Positions 35,938 through 45,978 of a DNA stretch of 64,000 nt are shown in pieces (positions within the stretch are counted from its first letter, which is position 1; every line of letters begins with the position of its first letter). Source of the stretch: Bacteroides salyersiae WAL 10018 = DSM 18765 = JCM 12988 (GTDB lineage: Bacteria; Bacteroidota; Bacteroidia; Bacteroidales; Bacteroidaceae); NCBI RefSeq assembly GCF_000381365.1, contig NZ_KB905466.1, positions 2,361,029-2,425,028 of the forward strand, written 5' to 3'. The notes beneath the pieces were generated by a model, which was not told the DNA's origin, did no database searches, and was given only the letters and a program-made list of their open reading frames with translations. A program made the position numbers and the translations under genes.

Positions 35938-35976
35938 TGTAATCCTTTTATGGGTGCTGTGGATATATATTATAAA
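35938..35976 (+). promoter_or_regulatory. Candidate ECF-sigma promoter before fecR of PUL2
   Basis: TGTAATC at 35938-35944 and TGTGGA at 35958-35963 are spaced exactly as TGTTACA and TGTGTA upstream of fecR and susC of PUL3 (start to start 20 bp), followed by a TTATAAA. Lower similarity than the PUL3 pair, but the same spacing. Confidence 0.4.
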
Positions 35977-35988
35977 TAACAACAGAAA

Positions 35989-37026
35989 ATGAATATAGAA
36001 CGCATAAAACATTTAGTCACCAATCTGCTCACAGGCTCTTCCTCTACATCGGAACGCACCGAACTTGCCAGGTGGATAAATTCGGAAGATGCCGAACAAA
36101 CCAGCAGGGAAGCATGGAAAAATGCCTCTGAGAAGATTGACGCTTCTCTCGAAGACGAGATGTGGAATGAAATACGGTCGAAGATAGAAGAAGCAACGCC
36201 TCAACCGGCCCCAACACTTACTATCCGACACAGGTCTTATTCTATTTCGAGAATTGCCGCTTCAATTGCCGTTATTCTATGTTCAGCTTTTGCTTCCTAT
36301 CTGCTATACGATCATTTCACAGGACACAAGGATAAGATAGAAAGCAATATCTATACTTTCGAAGTAGAACCGGGACAAAAAGGAAGCATGCGTCTGGCAG
36401 ACGGTACCATAGTACACTTGAATTCCGCATCGAAAATATCATTTGCAGGTAATTACAATTCCGAAGAACGAGTAGTAACGCTCAATGGTGAAGCCTATTT
36501 CGAAGTCGCTAAAAATCCGGATAAAAGATTCGTCGTAACATGCAACGGAGTGGAGATAGAAGCCTTAGGCACTGAATTCAATGTGAAAGCATATCCGGCC
36601 GACAGTGTTATCACTACGACTCTTGCCAAAGGGAAAGTGAAAGTTTTCAATAATGAACAAAGCGTAACGCTGCTTCCCAACGGAGTTGCCACTTACCATA
36701 TGAAACAACAGACCATCCAATCATCAACAGTAGATGACATATCGGTTGCCAACTATTGGAGAACAGGACAACTTGTTTTCGAAGCCGAACCCCTATCTTC
36801 CATCGCCCGGACGATGGAAAGAATGTATAATGTAAAAATCTGCATTGACGACACCAAATTAAAAAACATGAAATTCACGGGAACAATCCAGAACAACTCA
36901 TTAAACAATGTCCTGTATATAATGAGCCTGAGTTACCCGCTTACATATACAATGACCGACTCTGTCATAACCGTATCATCTCATAAAAATAAAATAACAA
37001 TTGTAGACCAGAAAAAATCAAATTAG
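35989..37026 (+). CDS. FecR-family anti-sigma factor of PUL2
   Basis: A 345-residue inner membrane regulator: N-terminal cytoplasmic part (1-80), one transmembrane helix (about 87-106, AASIAVILCSAFASYLLY), FecR domain (about 122-215, with LADGTIVHLNSASKISF and NGEAYFEVAKN) and a C-terminal DUF4974 segment (about 265-335, PLSSIARTMERMYNVKI). It should hold the sigma factor encoded 66 bp upstream and sense the STN domain of the SusC encoded 15 bp downstream. Confidence 0.93.
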   Translation: MNIERIKHLVTNLLTGSSSTSERTELARWINSEDAEQTSREAWKNASEKIDASLEDEMWNEIRSKIEEATPQPAPTLTIRHRSYSISRIAASIAVILCSAFASYLLYDHFTGHKDKIESNIYTFEVEPGQKGSMRLADGTIVHLNSASKISFAGNYNSEERVVTLNGEAYFEVAKNPDKRFVVTCNGVEIEALGTEFNVKAYPADSVITTTLAKGKVKVFNNEQSVTLLPNGVATYHMKQQTIQSSTVDDISVANYWRTGQLVFEAEPLSSIARTMERMYNVKICIDDTKLKNMKFTGTIQNNSLNNVLYIMSLSYPLTYTMTDSVITVSSHKNKITIVDQKKSN

Positions 37027-37041
37027 AAACAACAAAAACCT

Positions 37042-40000
37042 ATGAAGAACTATCATTTAAAGATGCTCATATCGTCATGTGTGCTTGGGCTGCTATTGAC
37101 TATAGCCCACCCGGCAAACGCACAGCATTCGGTTAATATTACGAACAAGACGATCGCTCAGGCAATCAAAGTCATTGAAGGAAATACCGGTTACAAGTTC
37201 TTTTACGCAGAGAACCTACCGGATTTCAACAAGAAAGTAAATTTTAAAATAGACAACAAATCTATTGAAACGATTCTTACCAGTCTCCTCAAAGACACGG
37301 AGATTGCATATGTTATCAAAAGTCCGAAACAAATCATCCTGTCGAAAAAAACATCTCAAATATCCGATCCGAAAGCGACATCCGGAACTTTTACAATCAG
37401 AGGACAAGTGAAAGGAAGTGACGGAGAACCGTTGATAGGCGCCTCTATCATATCGACCAACAACATAGGAACCATTACAGACTTAGACGGTAACTATGAA
37501 TTGCAACTAACCCAACCCACCACATTGACGTATACGTATATAGGCTATACGCCGATAAAGGTAAAGGTCAGCAAATCCGAAACAAAGAATATAACCTTGG
37601 AAAGTTCCGATGTCATTCTTGACGATGTAGTAGTAGTGGGTTACGGTACACAAAAAAAAATAAACCTTACAGGATCCGTACAGAGCATAAATAGTGAAGA
37701 CATCCTCAGACGTAATGTATCCACCGGTTCCGCCGCTCTACAAGGTGTTATTCCGGGACTTACCGCGATTCAGTCGTCCGGACAGCCGGGAGCAGACAAT
37801 GCCTCTATCAAGATCAGAGGATTAGGATCTCTCAATTCGGCAACCTCTCCATTGGTATTAATCGATGGAGTGGAGGGGGACATGAACCGTATCGACTTAA
37901 ACTCTGTAGAATCGATCACAGTACTAAAGGATGCAGCTTCTGCCTCTATCTATGGTTCACGAGCTTCAAACGGAGTGATACTTATTACTACCAAACGAGG
38001 CTCTGAGGGAAAAGTGAAACTGACATTCAACGGTTATGCCGGATTCAATACACCAACAACCCTGCCTACTCCTACAAGTGCCATAGAATATATGCAGGCA
38101 GTAGACGTGGCACGTGCCAACGCAGACCAAGCTCCGTTATACACCCAAACCATCGACATATACCAAAACGGCGGAGTAGATAATATCAATTATTACGACA
38201 CAGACTGGCGTAACGAGGTGATTAAAGAATCAGCATTGATTCAGAACTACTCGCTCAGCATCAGTGGAGGAAATGATATAACCAAACTTTTCGCCACAGC
38301 CGGTTACTATGCACAGGACGGATTGATTGATAATAACAAATTTACACGGACCTCCTTACGTGTCAACACCGATACAAAAGTAAACAAGTGGATGAAGCTC
38401 GGAGTAGACATAGGAATACGGCAGTCAACGGCAAAATCACCAGTAATGGATACTGCCGCCAACATTATCGGTAAAGCATTGACAATGACCCCTATCATGT
38501 CCGGTATCAACGCCGATGGCACATGGGGATACGGCATTAACGGTACTAATCCCATCGCTATGGTACGGAACGGATGTGTAACGAACAGCACCGCCCCCGA
38601 ATATACGGCAAGAACCACTCTATCCATCGATCCTTTCGACGGATTCAACATCTTCGGAGCCTATACATGGAAACGTGCAGATGGCGAAACCAACGCTTTT
38701 GTAAAACCTTACCAAGTATATGAAAATGGTGTATCCAAAGGAGAATTCCCGACTACCGGTTCATCCAAATCGGAGCAAAGAACAAAAACCGTTACCAAAC
38801 AGTACAACCTGCAAGGTACTTATGAGAAAAATTTCCATAAGAACTACCTAAAAGCATTAGTCGGATTTCAAAGTGAAGAATTAAATTACAGCTATCTGTT
38901 GGCCGGTCGTAAGAATTATTATTATGACGGATACGAAGAACTGGTAAACGGAGATATCAGCACAGCCTCCAATTCAAGCTCCAAATATGCATGGGCCATG
39001 TTATCGTATTTCTTTAGAATAAACTATGCCTATGACGACCGATATTTACTGGAAGTCAACGGCCGGTATGACGGTACTTCAAGATTCAAGAAAGGACATC
39101 GTTGGGGGTTCTTCCCTTCGGTATCTGCCGGATGGAGAATATCCGAAGAAAACTTTTTTGAATCGGCAAAGAGCGTAGTAAGCAATCTGAAAATAAGAGC
39201 CTCTTATGGCGAACTGGGCAACCAGGCTATCAGTGGTTATTATCCTTACGCTTCCTCCATAGGCAGTGCAACGAGCTACGGATACTGGTTCGACAAAGAG
39301 TTGGCGTCAGGTGTTGCACAAATACAGTTGGCGAACGAAGCCATCACTTGGGAAAAGTCGAAACAAATTAATGCAGGTCTCGATCTCGGCCTGTTTAATA
39401 ACCGTTTCAACGCAACTTTCGATTATTACATAAAAGACATCACCGACATGCTTCAACAGTTTCCTGTTCCATTATTCGTCGGTATGACCGCTCCATGGGA
39501 GAATGCCGGTTCGATGCGCAACAAGGGCTGGGAGCTCTCATTAACCTGGCAAGACCGGGTGGGCAACTTAAACTATTACATCAAAGGAAATCTTTCCGAT
39601 GTAAAAAATGAAGTAACCGATTTATATGGAAAAGAATATGTAGGTACTACAACGATTACCCAAGAAGGCGAACAATACAACTCATGGTACGGATATGTGG
39701 CCGACGGTTATTTTCAAAGCCGGGAAGAAATCAACAATTCTCCCGTATACGGTGGTAATCCCGACAATGTAAAACCGGGATATATAAAATATAAAGATAT
39801 CAGTGGCCCGGAAGGAGTACCCGATGGAAAGATAGACAGTTACGACCGTACAATACTCGGAAACCCCACTCCCCGATATGAATTCGGACTGACATTGGGT
39901 GGTGACTGGAAAGGACTCGATTTTTCCTTGTTCTTCCAAGGAGTAGGTAAAAGAGACGTATATTATTCCGGTGCCGGCGCACGTGCTTTATCGGGCAATT

Positions 40001-40356
40001 ATACGATTTACAAATACCAGTTAGATTACTGGACCGAAGACAATCCAAACGCCAAATTCCCGATATTGCTCGAAGATCCCAACGGGACAAATCCCAATAA
40101 TATGATATCGAGTTTCTGGGTAAAAAGCGGGGCTTATTGCCGTTTGAAAAACATAGTGATAGGATACACATTGCCACAAAGATGGACACAGAAAGCCACC
40201 CTATCCAAAGTTAGAATCTATGCAAGCGCACAAAACCTGTTTACGGTAAAGAATAACTTCTACGAAGGTTTCGACCCGGAAAACAGCATCGGATCAGGTG
40301 CAAGCTGCTATCCGCTAAACAAGACATTTATATTCGGACTCAATGTAGAATTTTAA
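37042..40356 (+). CDS. SusC-type TonB-dependent transporter of PUL2 (with STN domain)
   Basis: A 1104-residue outer membrane transporter: signal peptide ending ANAQ near 28, STN domain (about 30-108), carboxypeptidase-regulatory-like domain (about 116-192), a VVVGYGTQKK segment at about 200, plug (about 215-335, VLIDGVEGDMNRIDLNSVESITVLKDAASASIYGSRASNG) and a barrel with a terminal aromatic residue. The STN domain shows it can signal to the adjacent FecR. It lies 15 bp after fecR and 12 bp before susD, so the regulator and transporter are likely one transcript, unlike in PUL1 and PUL3, where longer gaps occur. Confidence 0.95.
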   Translation: MKNYHLKMLISSCVLGLLLTIAHPANAQHSVNITNKTIAQAIKVIEGNTGYKFFYAENLPDFNKKVNFKIDNKSIETILTSLLKDTEIAYVIKSPKQIILSKKTSQISDPKATSGTFTIRGQVKGSDGEPLIGASIISTNNIGTITDLDGNYELQLTQPTTLTYTYIGYTPIKVKVSKSETKNITLESSDVILDDVVVVGYGTQKKINLTGSVQSINSEDILRRNVSTGSAALQGVIPGLTAIQSSGQPGADNASIKIRGLGSLNSATSPLVLIDGVEGDMNRIDLNSVESITVLKDAASASIYGSRASNGVILITTKRGSEGKVKLTFNGYAGFNTPTTLPTPTSAIEYMQAVDVARANADQAPLYTQTIDIYQNGGVDNINYYDTDWRNEVIKESALIQNYSLSISGGNDITKLFATAGYYAQDGLIDNNKFTRTSLRVNTDTKVNKWMKLGVDIGIRQSTAKSPVMDTAANIIGKALTMTPIMSGINADGTWGYGINGTNPIAMVRNGCVTNSTAPEYTARTTLSIDPFDGFNIFGAYTWKRADGETNAFVKPYQVYENGVSKGEFPTTGSSKSEQRTKTVTKQYNLQGTYEKNFHKNYLKALVGFQSEELNYSYLLAGRKNYYYDGYEELVNGDISTASNSSSKYAWAMLSYFFRINYAYDDRYLLEVNGRYDGTSRFKKGHRWGFFPSVSAGWRISEENFFESAKSVVSNLKIRASYGELGNQAISGYYPYASSIGSATSYGYWFDKELASGVAQIQLANEAITWEKSKQINAGLDLGLFNNRFNATFDYYIKDITDMLQQFPVPLFVGMTAPWENAGSMRNKGWELSLTWQDRVGNLNYYIKGNLSDVKNEVTDLYGKEYVGTTTITQEGEQYNSWYGYVADGYFQSREEINNSPVYGGNPDNVKPGYIKYKDISGPEGVPDGKIDSYDRTILGNPTPRYEFGLTLGGDWKGLDFSLFFQGVGKRDVYYSGAGARALSGNYTIYKYQLDYWTEDNPNAKFPILLEDPNGTNPNNMISSFWVKSGAYCRLKNIVIGYTLPQRWTQKATLSKVRIYASAQNLFTVKNNFYEGFDPENSIGSGASCYPLNKTFIFGLNVEF

Positions 40357-40368
40357 TTCACCAGAAAG

Positions 40369-42132
40369 ATGAAAAAGACATTATTATATAACTTAACTGC
40401 CACAGTTCTTACCGTCATAGGACTTTCCTCATGTGCCGATTTCCTCGACAAGGAGAACCCTGCATACGATGCCGAAGGATTCTATGCCACCGAAGCGGGA
40501 TTAAAAGAGGGCGTTACAGGAATTTATTCCCTTTTGTATTTCGACATGAACTGGTCGGTACCCGCATGTATCGTTCTTGATCATTACACTGCATACGGAC
40601 TCGAGCAAGACGAAAACAACTCGATCGGAGCAGGAGGAACACTGAACCCCGATAATGGTAAAATTCAAGCCTTCTGGACCGGAGAATATGCGATAGCCGC
40701 CCGCGCTAACTCTGTAATTTACGGTGCCAAAAATGCCGTTGCAGGGATGAGTGATGCAGCCCGGCAATATTATGCCGAAGCGCGTGTACTCAGAGCATAT
40801 GCCTATTACAACCTCGTATCGGCATTTGGCGACGTACCTTTCTTTACGGCTCCCGTTACCATAGACGAATACCAATCGGGCCGTACCCCCAAAGGAGACA
40901 TTATCGATTTTCTGATCGAAGACCTTAATGACGCCGCCGACTATCTTCCTTGGACCGGGACTGAACGGGGACGCGTAGATAAAGCCGTAGCATATGGTCT
41001 GATAGCCCGCATCGGCCTGTTCGGCGGAAGTTTCAATGTCAACAATAAAGGCAGCGAATATTTCAGAACGGCTGCGGATGCCGCCGAAAAAGTGATTGGA
41101 AAACGCAAATTGGCTACCAACTTCTCCGACCTGTTCAACTTAACCGGTCAGGCCAAAAGCGATGTCCGAAATGAACTGCTATGGGAATTGATGTATTCCA
41201 CAAGCGGAACAAAAAAACTGCATACCGTAGGTTACGGGCATTCATCCCGTAATTATGGCTCATCAGTACGTTTCCCCAGTTCCTTAATCGTAGATACCTA
41301 TGAATGCATCGACGGCAAACGTATCGACGAATCGGAACTTTATGATCCGAAACACCCCACACGAAACAGGGATCCCCGTTTCAATGCAACATTGGCCGGT
41401 CATGGCGACACCATAAATTATACCAATACCGACGGCAACAATCCATTGAAACTCGTTCTCAACATATACGATGATAAAACCCGGTTCTATCCTCGTAGAA
41501 ATGCCTGGTATACTGCTCAGAATGTGGATGTAACCACCACCAGTCCATCGCTCGTCAACAATGGAGTAGGGTATTTATGGCGTAAATATGCCGATGAGAA
41601 CACAGAACAACTGATGAGTTCTTCAAGCAATCTGATCTTGATGCGCTATGCCGAAATACTCCTTTCGTATGCCGAAGCCAAGATAGAACTCAACGAACTG
41701 GACGAATCGGTGTACTCTGCCATCAATGAAGTGCGCGGACGTGTCGGAATGCCGGATGTATCCACCGATCGAAAAGGAGATCAAACTAAAATGCGCCAAT
41801 TGATACGCCGTGAACGCAAAGTCGAATTAGCACTTGAAGGATTACTGTTCGTCGACGTCCGCCGTTGGGGCATCAGTGATATGCTGAACGAGCATCCTTC
41901 TTACGGACAACCCAAAACCGACATCAGATACGAAGGGCTGGAAGCTACCGATATTCCCAATTTCAAAACGGACGAACGTCACGACCTGAACGATGTTCCT
42001 TCCTATGAAAGCTACAAAGATAAACTCAGGGTGCGCGATAAAAACAGATTCTGGGCTTCAAGATTTACATGGTGGCCTATTCCACGTCTTGAGACAGACC
42101 GTGATCCGAATCTGACCAATCCCGAATATTGA
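40369..42132 (+). CDS. SusD-type glycan-binding lipoprotein of PUL2
   Basis: A 587-residue surface lipoprotein: lipidation Cys22 (GLSSC) followed by ADFLDKENP, the RagB/SusD region EARVLRAYAYYNLVSAFGDVPF near 140-161 and the C-terminal motif RRERKVELALEGLLFVDVRRW near 482-502. It is longer than the PUL1 SusD. It works as the binding lid of the SusC encoded 12 bp upstream. Confidence 0.95.
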   Translation: MKKTLLYNLTATVLTVIGLSSCADFLDKENPAYDAEGFYATEAGLKEGVTGIYSLLYFDMNWSVPACIVLDHYTAYGLEQDENNSIGAGGTLNPDNGKIQAFWTGEYAIAARANSVIYGAKNAVAGMSDAARQYYAEARVLRAYAYYNLVSAFGDVPFFTAPVTIDEYQSGRTPKGDIIDFLIEDLNDAADYLPWTGTERGRVDKAVAYGLIARIGLFGGSFNVNNKGSEYFRTAADAAEKVIGKRKLATNFSDLFNLTGQAKSDVRNELLWELMYSTSGTKKLHTVGYGHSSRNYGSSVRFPSSLIVDTYECIDGKRIDESELYDPKHPTRNRDPRFNATLAGHGDTINYTNTDGNNPLKLVLNIYDDKTRFYPRRNAWYTAQNVDVTTTSPSLVNNGVGYLWRKYADENTEQLMSSSSNLILMRYAEILLSYAEAKIELNELDESVYSAINEVRGRVGMPDVSTDRKGDQTKMRQLIRRERKVELALEGLLFVDVRRWGISDMLNEHPSYGQPKTDIRYEGLEATDIPNFKTDERHDLNDVPSYESYKDKLRVRDKNRFWASRFTWWPIPRLETDRDPNLTNPEY

Positions 42133-42169
42133 ATCTAAATTTTGTAATACCAGTAATCTATTTAATATC

Positions 42170-44209
42170 ATGATGAAAAGTTGTTTAATATCTATTCTTG
42201 TCTCTCTCGCAAGCTTTACTACAGCGTGGGGCCAAGCCAGTGGTACGCAAGTGACCGAAACCGACTCGACCCTAACACTCCGGAACAGCAAAGTGAGAGT
42301 GGAATTTCCCAAAGGGGAAGCTTTCGACATCTCAAAGCTGACACTTAACGGAAAAGAATTAGTATTGAGCAAAGGATACAATACCGTTCCCTGGACGCTT
42401 ACCTACAAAGGACCGCAAGGAGAAAACCCGGTACTTTTCCCCTCTCACGGCGAGTATGCCGGATGGGCAAAGACAACGAAGGACGGACATGTCGCCATTG
42501 CCTTCAAATGGAACATGCGGCTTACTTACCAAGATCTGGTTCCGGTAGTAATGACCGTTTCCCTTCCCGGCGATTCGGAACTCGCTTATTGGGATATTCA
42601 AGCGGGCACTCCGGATGGATGGCTGGTAAGTAATACGCAATTCCCCCGTATCACGGTAACCCGTCCCGATAAAGCCAAGTTGATCACCTCGGCAGGTTGG
42701 GGTGCAGAGTATAACCTAAGTAACCCGCAGGTATATACTTCCAGCTATCCCTCGGTGACCGGTTCCATGCAACTCCTGCTTCTTCACAACCCCGACGGAT
42801 CAGTATATTATGCTACCGAGGACAGAGAAGCCTGCGGCAAAGATTTCAGAGCCGCAGTGGGCGATAAGAGCGTAACTCTCTTAACAGACATTGTAGCCTC
42901 CGAAGGATGGTCGGACCATACAAGCAAGACCTTTACCCTTCCGTGGCCGACAGTGATCGGATACTCCCATCTCGGATGGCAGGATGCAGCAACGAAATGG
43001 TATCGTCCTTTTACGTTTACCACCGAATGGGGAAGCAAACCGTTAGCATCGCGCAACATCCCTCAATGGCTCTTAGATACCGATACCTGGATCAGAGCCA
43101 AAGGAGTGAATGACACCGTACGGACAGCCGTAAACAAAGCCATCGATTTATATGGCAAAAACACCTTCGTGCATTGGTACTTCTGGCATCATCACCCTTA
43201 TGACACCCACTATCCGGACTACTTCCCCGCAAAAACGGATTTTGCCGAGATGATAGCCGAAGTCCGGGAAAGAGGTTGCCACACCGTCCCTTATATCAAC
43301 GGGCGGTTGTGGGATCCCGCAAGCGACAGTTATGCTGCCCTGAATGGTGCCTCAGCTTCATGCCGGAAACCGGACGGAACGCTCTATACCGAAATTTATC
43401 CCACATCCAAAGTACTGAACTCCGTCACCTGCCCCGCATCCAAACTGTGGCAAGGGATCATTACCGATCTTGTCATTAAAATCCAGAAAGAACTGAAAAC
43501 CAATGGAGTTTATATTGACCAGATCGCTGCCGCCGCTCCCCAGCCTTGTTGGGCCACCAATCACGGACATGCCCGGGGCGGAGGTGACTACTGGCACAAA
43601 TCTTACCGCCATCTGATGGATTCACTCCGCACCTATCACCTGGAACCGGGAAATATCTTAATCAGCGAAGAGAATGCAGAATGTTACATCGACATGTTCG
43701 ATCTGTTGCTCACGGTCAATTCACCCCACAACGGTTGTAAGATAGTACCTTTGTTCCCAATGGTCTATTCCGACAGACTTATCACATCGGCATATACCTA
43801 TTCGCCTACCGACAGAGTAAATCGTGGCGACTTCCTGTATCAGACCATGCAATGCTTTCTGTACGGTTCACAGTTGGGTTGGGTAGATCCTACGCTTTTA
43901 ATGAAGGAGGAAGCCAAAAGAGAAGCCGACTTTTTAAAAACACTCTCGGTGCTTCGTAAAAAGCAACACGATGTTTTTGTAGGAGGAAGATATGTAAAGG
44001 AGATCATCCCGAAAGGGGATAATCCGATAACCGACGTTCACGGATTCGGCAAAATGAATGTGGTAGCCGGCTCCGAATGGATTTCTCCGAAAGGTCAAAG
44101 AGTACAATATTACGTGAACATGGACAGCGTGGACCATGAAATAATATTGCCCGACAATAATAAAAAACGGACTGTAAAAGCCCTGCAAGGCATACGAATT
44201 AATTTATAG
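42170..44209 (+). CDS. Secreted DUF6259-like putative glycoside hydrolase
   Basis: A 679-residue exported protein (signal ending near TTAWGQ). The N-terminal half (about 25-290) is beta-rich, and the rest looks like a TIM barrel of the DUF6259 type: VHWYFWHHHPYDTHYPDYFP, NGRLWDPAS, NGVYIDQIAAAAPQPCW (a candidate catalytic Asp) and LISEENAECYIDMFD (a candidate acid). Carbohydrate cleavage is likely from fold and context, but the substrate is not known. It lies 4 bp before the next gene and 37 bp after susD. Confidence 0.65.
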   Translation: MMKSCLISILVSLASFTTAWGQASGTQVTETDSTLTLRNSKVRVEFPKGEAFDISKLTLNGKELVLSKGYNTVPWTLTYKGPQGENPVLFPSHGEYAGWAKTTKDGHVAIAFKWNMRLTYQDLVPVVMTVSLPGDSELAYWDIQAGTPDGWLVSNTQFPRITVTRPDKAKLITSAGWGAEYNLSNPQVYTSSYPSVTGSMQLLLLHNPDGSVYYATEDREACGKDFRAAVGDKSVTLLTDIVASEGWSDHTSKTFTLPWPTVIGYSHLGWQDAATKWYRPFTFTTEWGSKPLASRNIPQWLLDTDTWIRAKGVNDTVRTAVNKAIDLYGKNTFVHWYFWHHHPYDTHYPDYFPAKTDFAEMIAEVRERGCHTVPYINGRLWDPASDSYAALNGASASCRKPDGTLYTEIYPTSKVLNSVTCPASKLWQGIITDLVIKIQKELKTNGVYIDQIAAAAPQPCWATNHGHARGGGDYWHKSYRHLMDSLRTYHLEPGNILISEENAECYIDMFDLLLTVNSPHNGCKIVPLFPMVYSDRLITSAYTYSPTDRVNRGDFLYQTMQCFLYGSQLGWVDPTLLMKEEAKREADFLKTLSVLRKKQHDVFVGGRYVKEIIPKGDNPITDVHGFGKMNVVAGSEWISPKGQRVQYYVNMDSVDHEIILPDNNKKRTVKALQGIRINL

Positions 44210-44213
44210 AATC

Positions 44214-45929
44214 ATGAAAAACAGCTATTCTTTACTATTGTTTTTATTGAGTTGCATCCCGTTCGGCTCTTTTGCTTCCACCACCTGGAAATTGCAAAAC
44301 GTCGAATATCGTGTAGACACATTGTCACATGTAGTGATAGGCCCCGGTACCACCCAGACAACTTTGATGCTGGAAGGCCCGGTGAAGTTACGTGTATTCT
44401 ATACAACCACGGACATGACCGATCCGAATGTGAACTTGAAATTGATAATGGGAAAGGATAATCTGACAAGCAATGTAACCGTACCGAACATGCCGGCGTC
44501 CCATAATGATCCGGAAAACATCTATTTTGCCGGTGTAAACGCCGACTTCATTGGTGGTATGGGGCCTGTCGGTACTACGGCTGCGAACGGAGAGATGTAT
44601 AAAAGTTATAAGGGGACCGGATGGTATGCAATAGGTATTGACAAAGATAAAAAACTTCATTCCGGTGCTCCTTATACTACTTTCAAATTAGTCTCGCCAA
44701 ACGCCGGACAGGCTTCCATCAAAGCCGTTAATGCCGTACGCAGTGACAATGAGATGATATTGTATACTTCTCGTAAAGGCAGCACTACGGGTACCAAAGG
44801 GGCAGGAGTAGAGGTCGGTGCCGTAGCTGTCGACGGCCCGTTGAAATCAGAAGGAACTACCCGGATGCGCGTAACGGTTGCACCGGTAAAAGATGTCGGC
44901 AATATGGCGATTCCGGAAAATGGGTTCGTACTTTCCGGAACAGGATTTACGACCAATACGCTGACCAAGATGCAACTTGGCGAGGAGTTCGAAGTTACCC
45001 CGACCATTTATTTCGATAATGTGGCAACAACAGACATCACAGACATGTGTGGCGGATGCCCGATGCTACTTCAAGAGGGAAAGATTCTTGAAACACAAGG
45101 TTCCCTGGATCACCTGGTCAATCGTGAGCCTCGTACGGCAATAGGTTACAACACTGATGGAACAAAGGTAATACTACTTGTTGTCGACGGTCGTCAACCG
45201 GGAGTATCGGTCGGTGTACCCTCTAAAGATCTGGCTGCAATACTACTCAATCTGGGGTGTACGGAAGCGCTGAACTTTGATGGAGGAGGTTCCTCTACCC
45301 TGTATGTCAAGGAACTGGGCGTTATCAACACGCCGAGCGAAGGAAGCCTGAGAGCTGTAAAAAACGGCCTTTTCATTACAACTCCTGCCACTACAGATAA
45401 GGAAATAGCTCAAATCCGCTTTGCCGATTATGCGAAAAAAGCGGAACAGAACAGTTACTACTCTCCAGTGATATACGGCTACAACGCACAAGGATTGCTC
45501 ATCGATACAAACGTGAAAGGAATAACTCTTTCCTGCAGTACCGAATTGGGAGAAGTACAAGAAAACGGTACTACCGTATTATGTAGCGGTACAGGTACTC
45601 ACCCCCTAACTGCTTCATTAGGTGAATTGACCACAACTTTACTTGTTACCGTAAACGGTTCCGGCACAGGAATCGCTTCAACTGCCACCGGCTCTATCGA
45701 TGTATATCCCAATCCTGCAAGAACAGGAGACCAGGTCTATATCGATTTCAACGGAAGCGGTACTGTCTGCATCTACAGTACCACCGGGCGGTTGATCCAT
45801 CGTTTCGAATACAAGAAAAACGGCAATACACCGACAGTACTGCCCACAGAATCGTTGACCTCAGGTTTTTATATAATCACCTTATCAGATAAAACATTCA
45901 ACAGGATAGCTAAATTAATGATACAATGA
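44214..45929 (+). CDS. NAGPA-type phosphodiester glycosidase with C-terminal sorting-type domain
   Basis: A 571-residue exported enzyme (signal ending near SFAS). It contains the NAGPA domain, named after the enzyme that removes GlcNAc from GlcNAc-1-phosphodiesters: GVNADFIGGMGPVG at 107-120, VILLVVDGRQPGVSVGVPSKDLA near 319-341 and the hallmark NFDGGGSSTLYV at 354-365. Bacterial members cleave sugar-1-phosphodiester bonds in glycans and wall polymers. Residues about 491-571 (SIDVYPNPARTGDQVYIDF..., ending AKLMIQ) form a type A sorting-like domain. It points to a phosphodiester-linked sugar as a PUL2 substrate. Confidence 0.85.
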   Translation: MKNSYSLLLFLLSCIPFGSFASTTWKLQNVEYRVDTLSHVVIGPGTTQTTLMLEGPVKLRVFYTTTDMTDPNVNLKLIMGKDNLTSNVTVPNMPASHNDPENIYFAGVNADFIGGMGPVGTTAANGEMYKSYKGTGWYAIGIDKDKKLHSGAPYTTFKLVSPNAGQASIKAVNAVRSDNEMILYTSRKGSTTGTKGAGVEVGAVAVDGPLKSEGTTRMRVTVAPVKDVGNMAIPENGFVLSGTGFTTNTLTKMQLGEEFEVTPTIYFDNVATTDITDMCGGCPMLLQEGKILETQGSLDHLVNREPRTAIGYNTDGTKVILLVVDGRQPGVSVGVPSKDLAAILLNLGCTEALNFDGGGSSTLYVKELGVINTPSEGSLRAVKNGLFITTPATTDKEIAQIRFADYAKKAEQNSYYSPVIYGYNAQGLLIDTNVKGITLSCSTELGEVQENGTTVLCSGTGTHPLTASLGELTTTLLVTVNGSGTGIASTATGSIDVYPNPARTGDQVYIDFNGSGTVCIYSTTGRLIHRFEYKKNGNTPTVLPTESLTSGFYIITLSDKTFNRIAKLMIQ

Positions 45930-45978
45930 CAAAAAACAAAATCAAAATAATTTCTATTGTTCAACTTAAATTTCAAAA

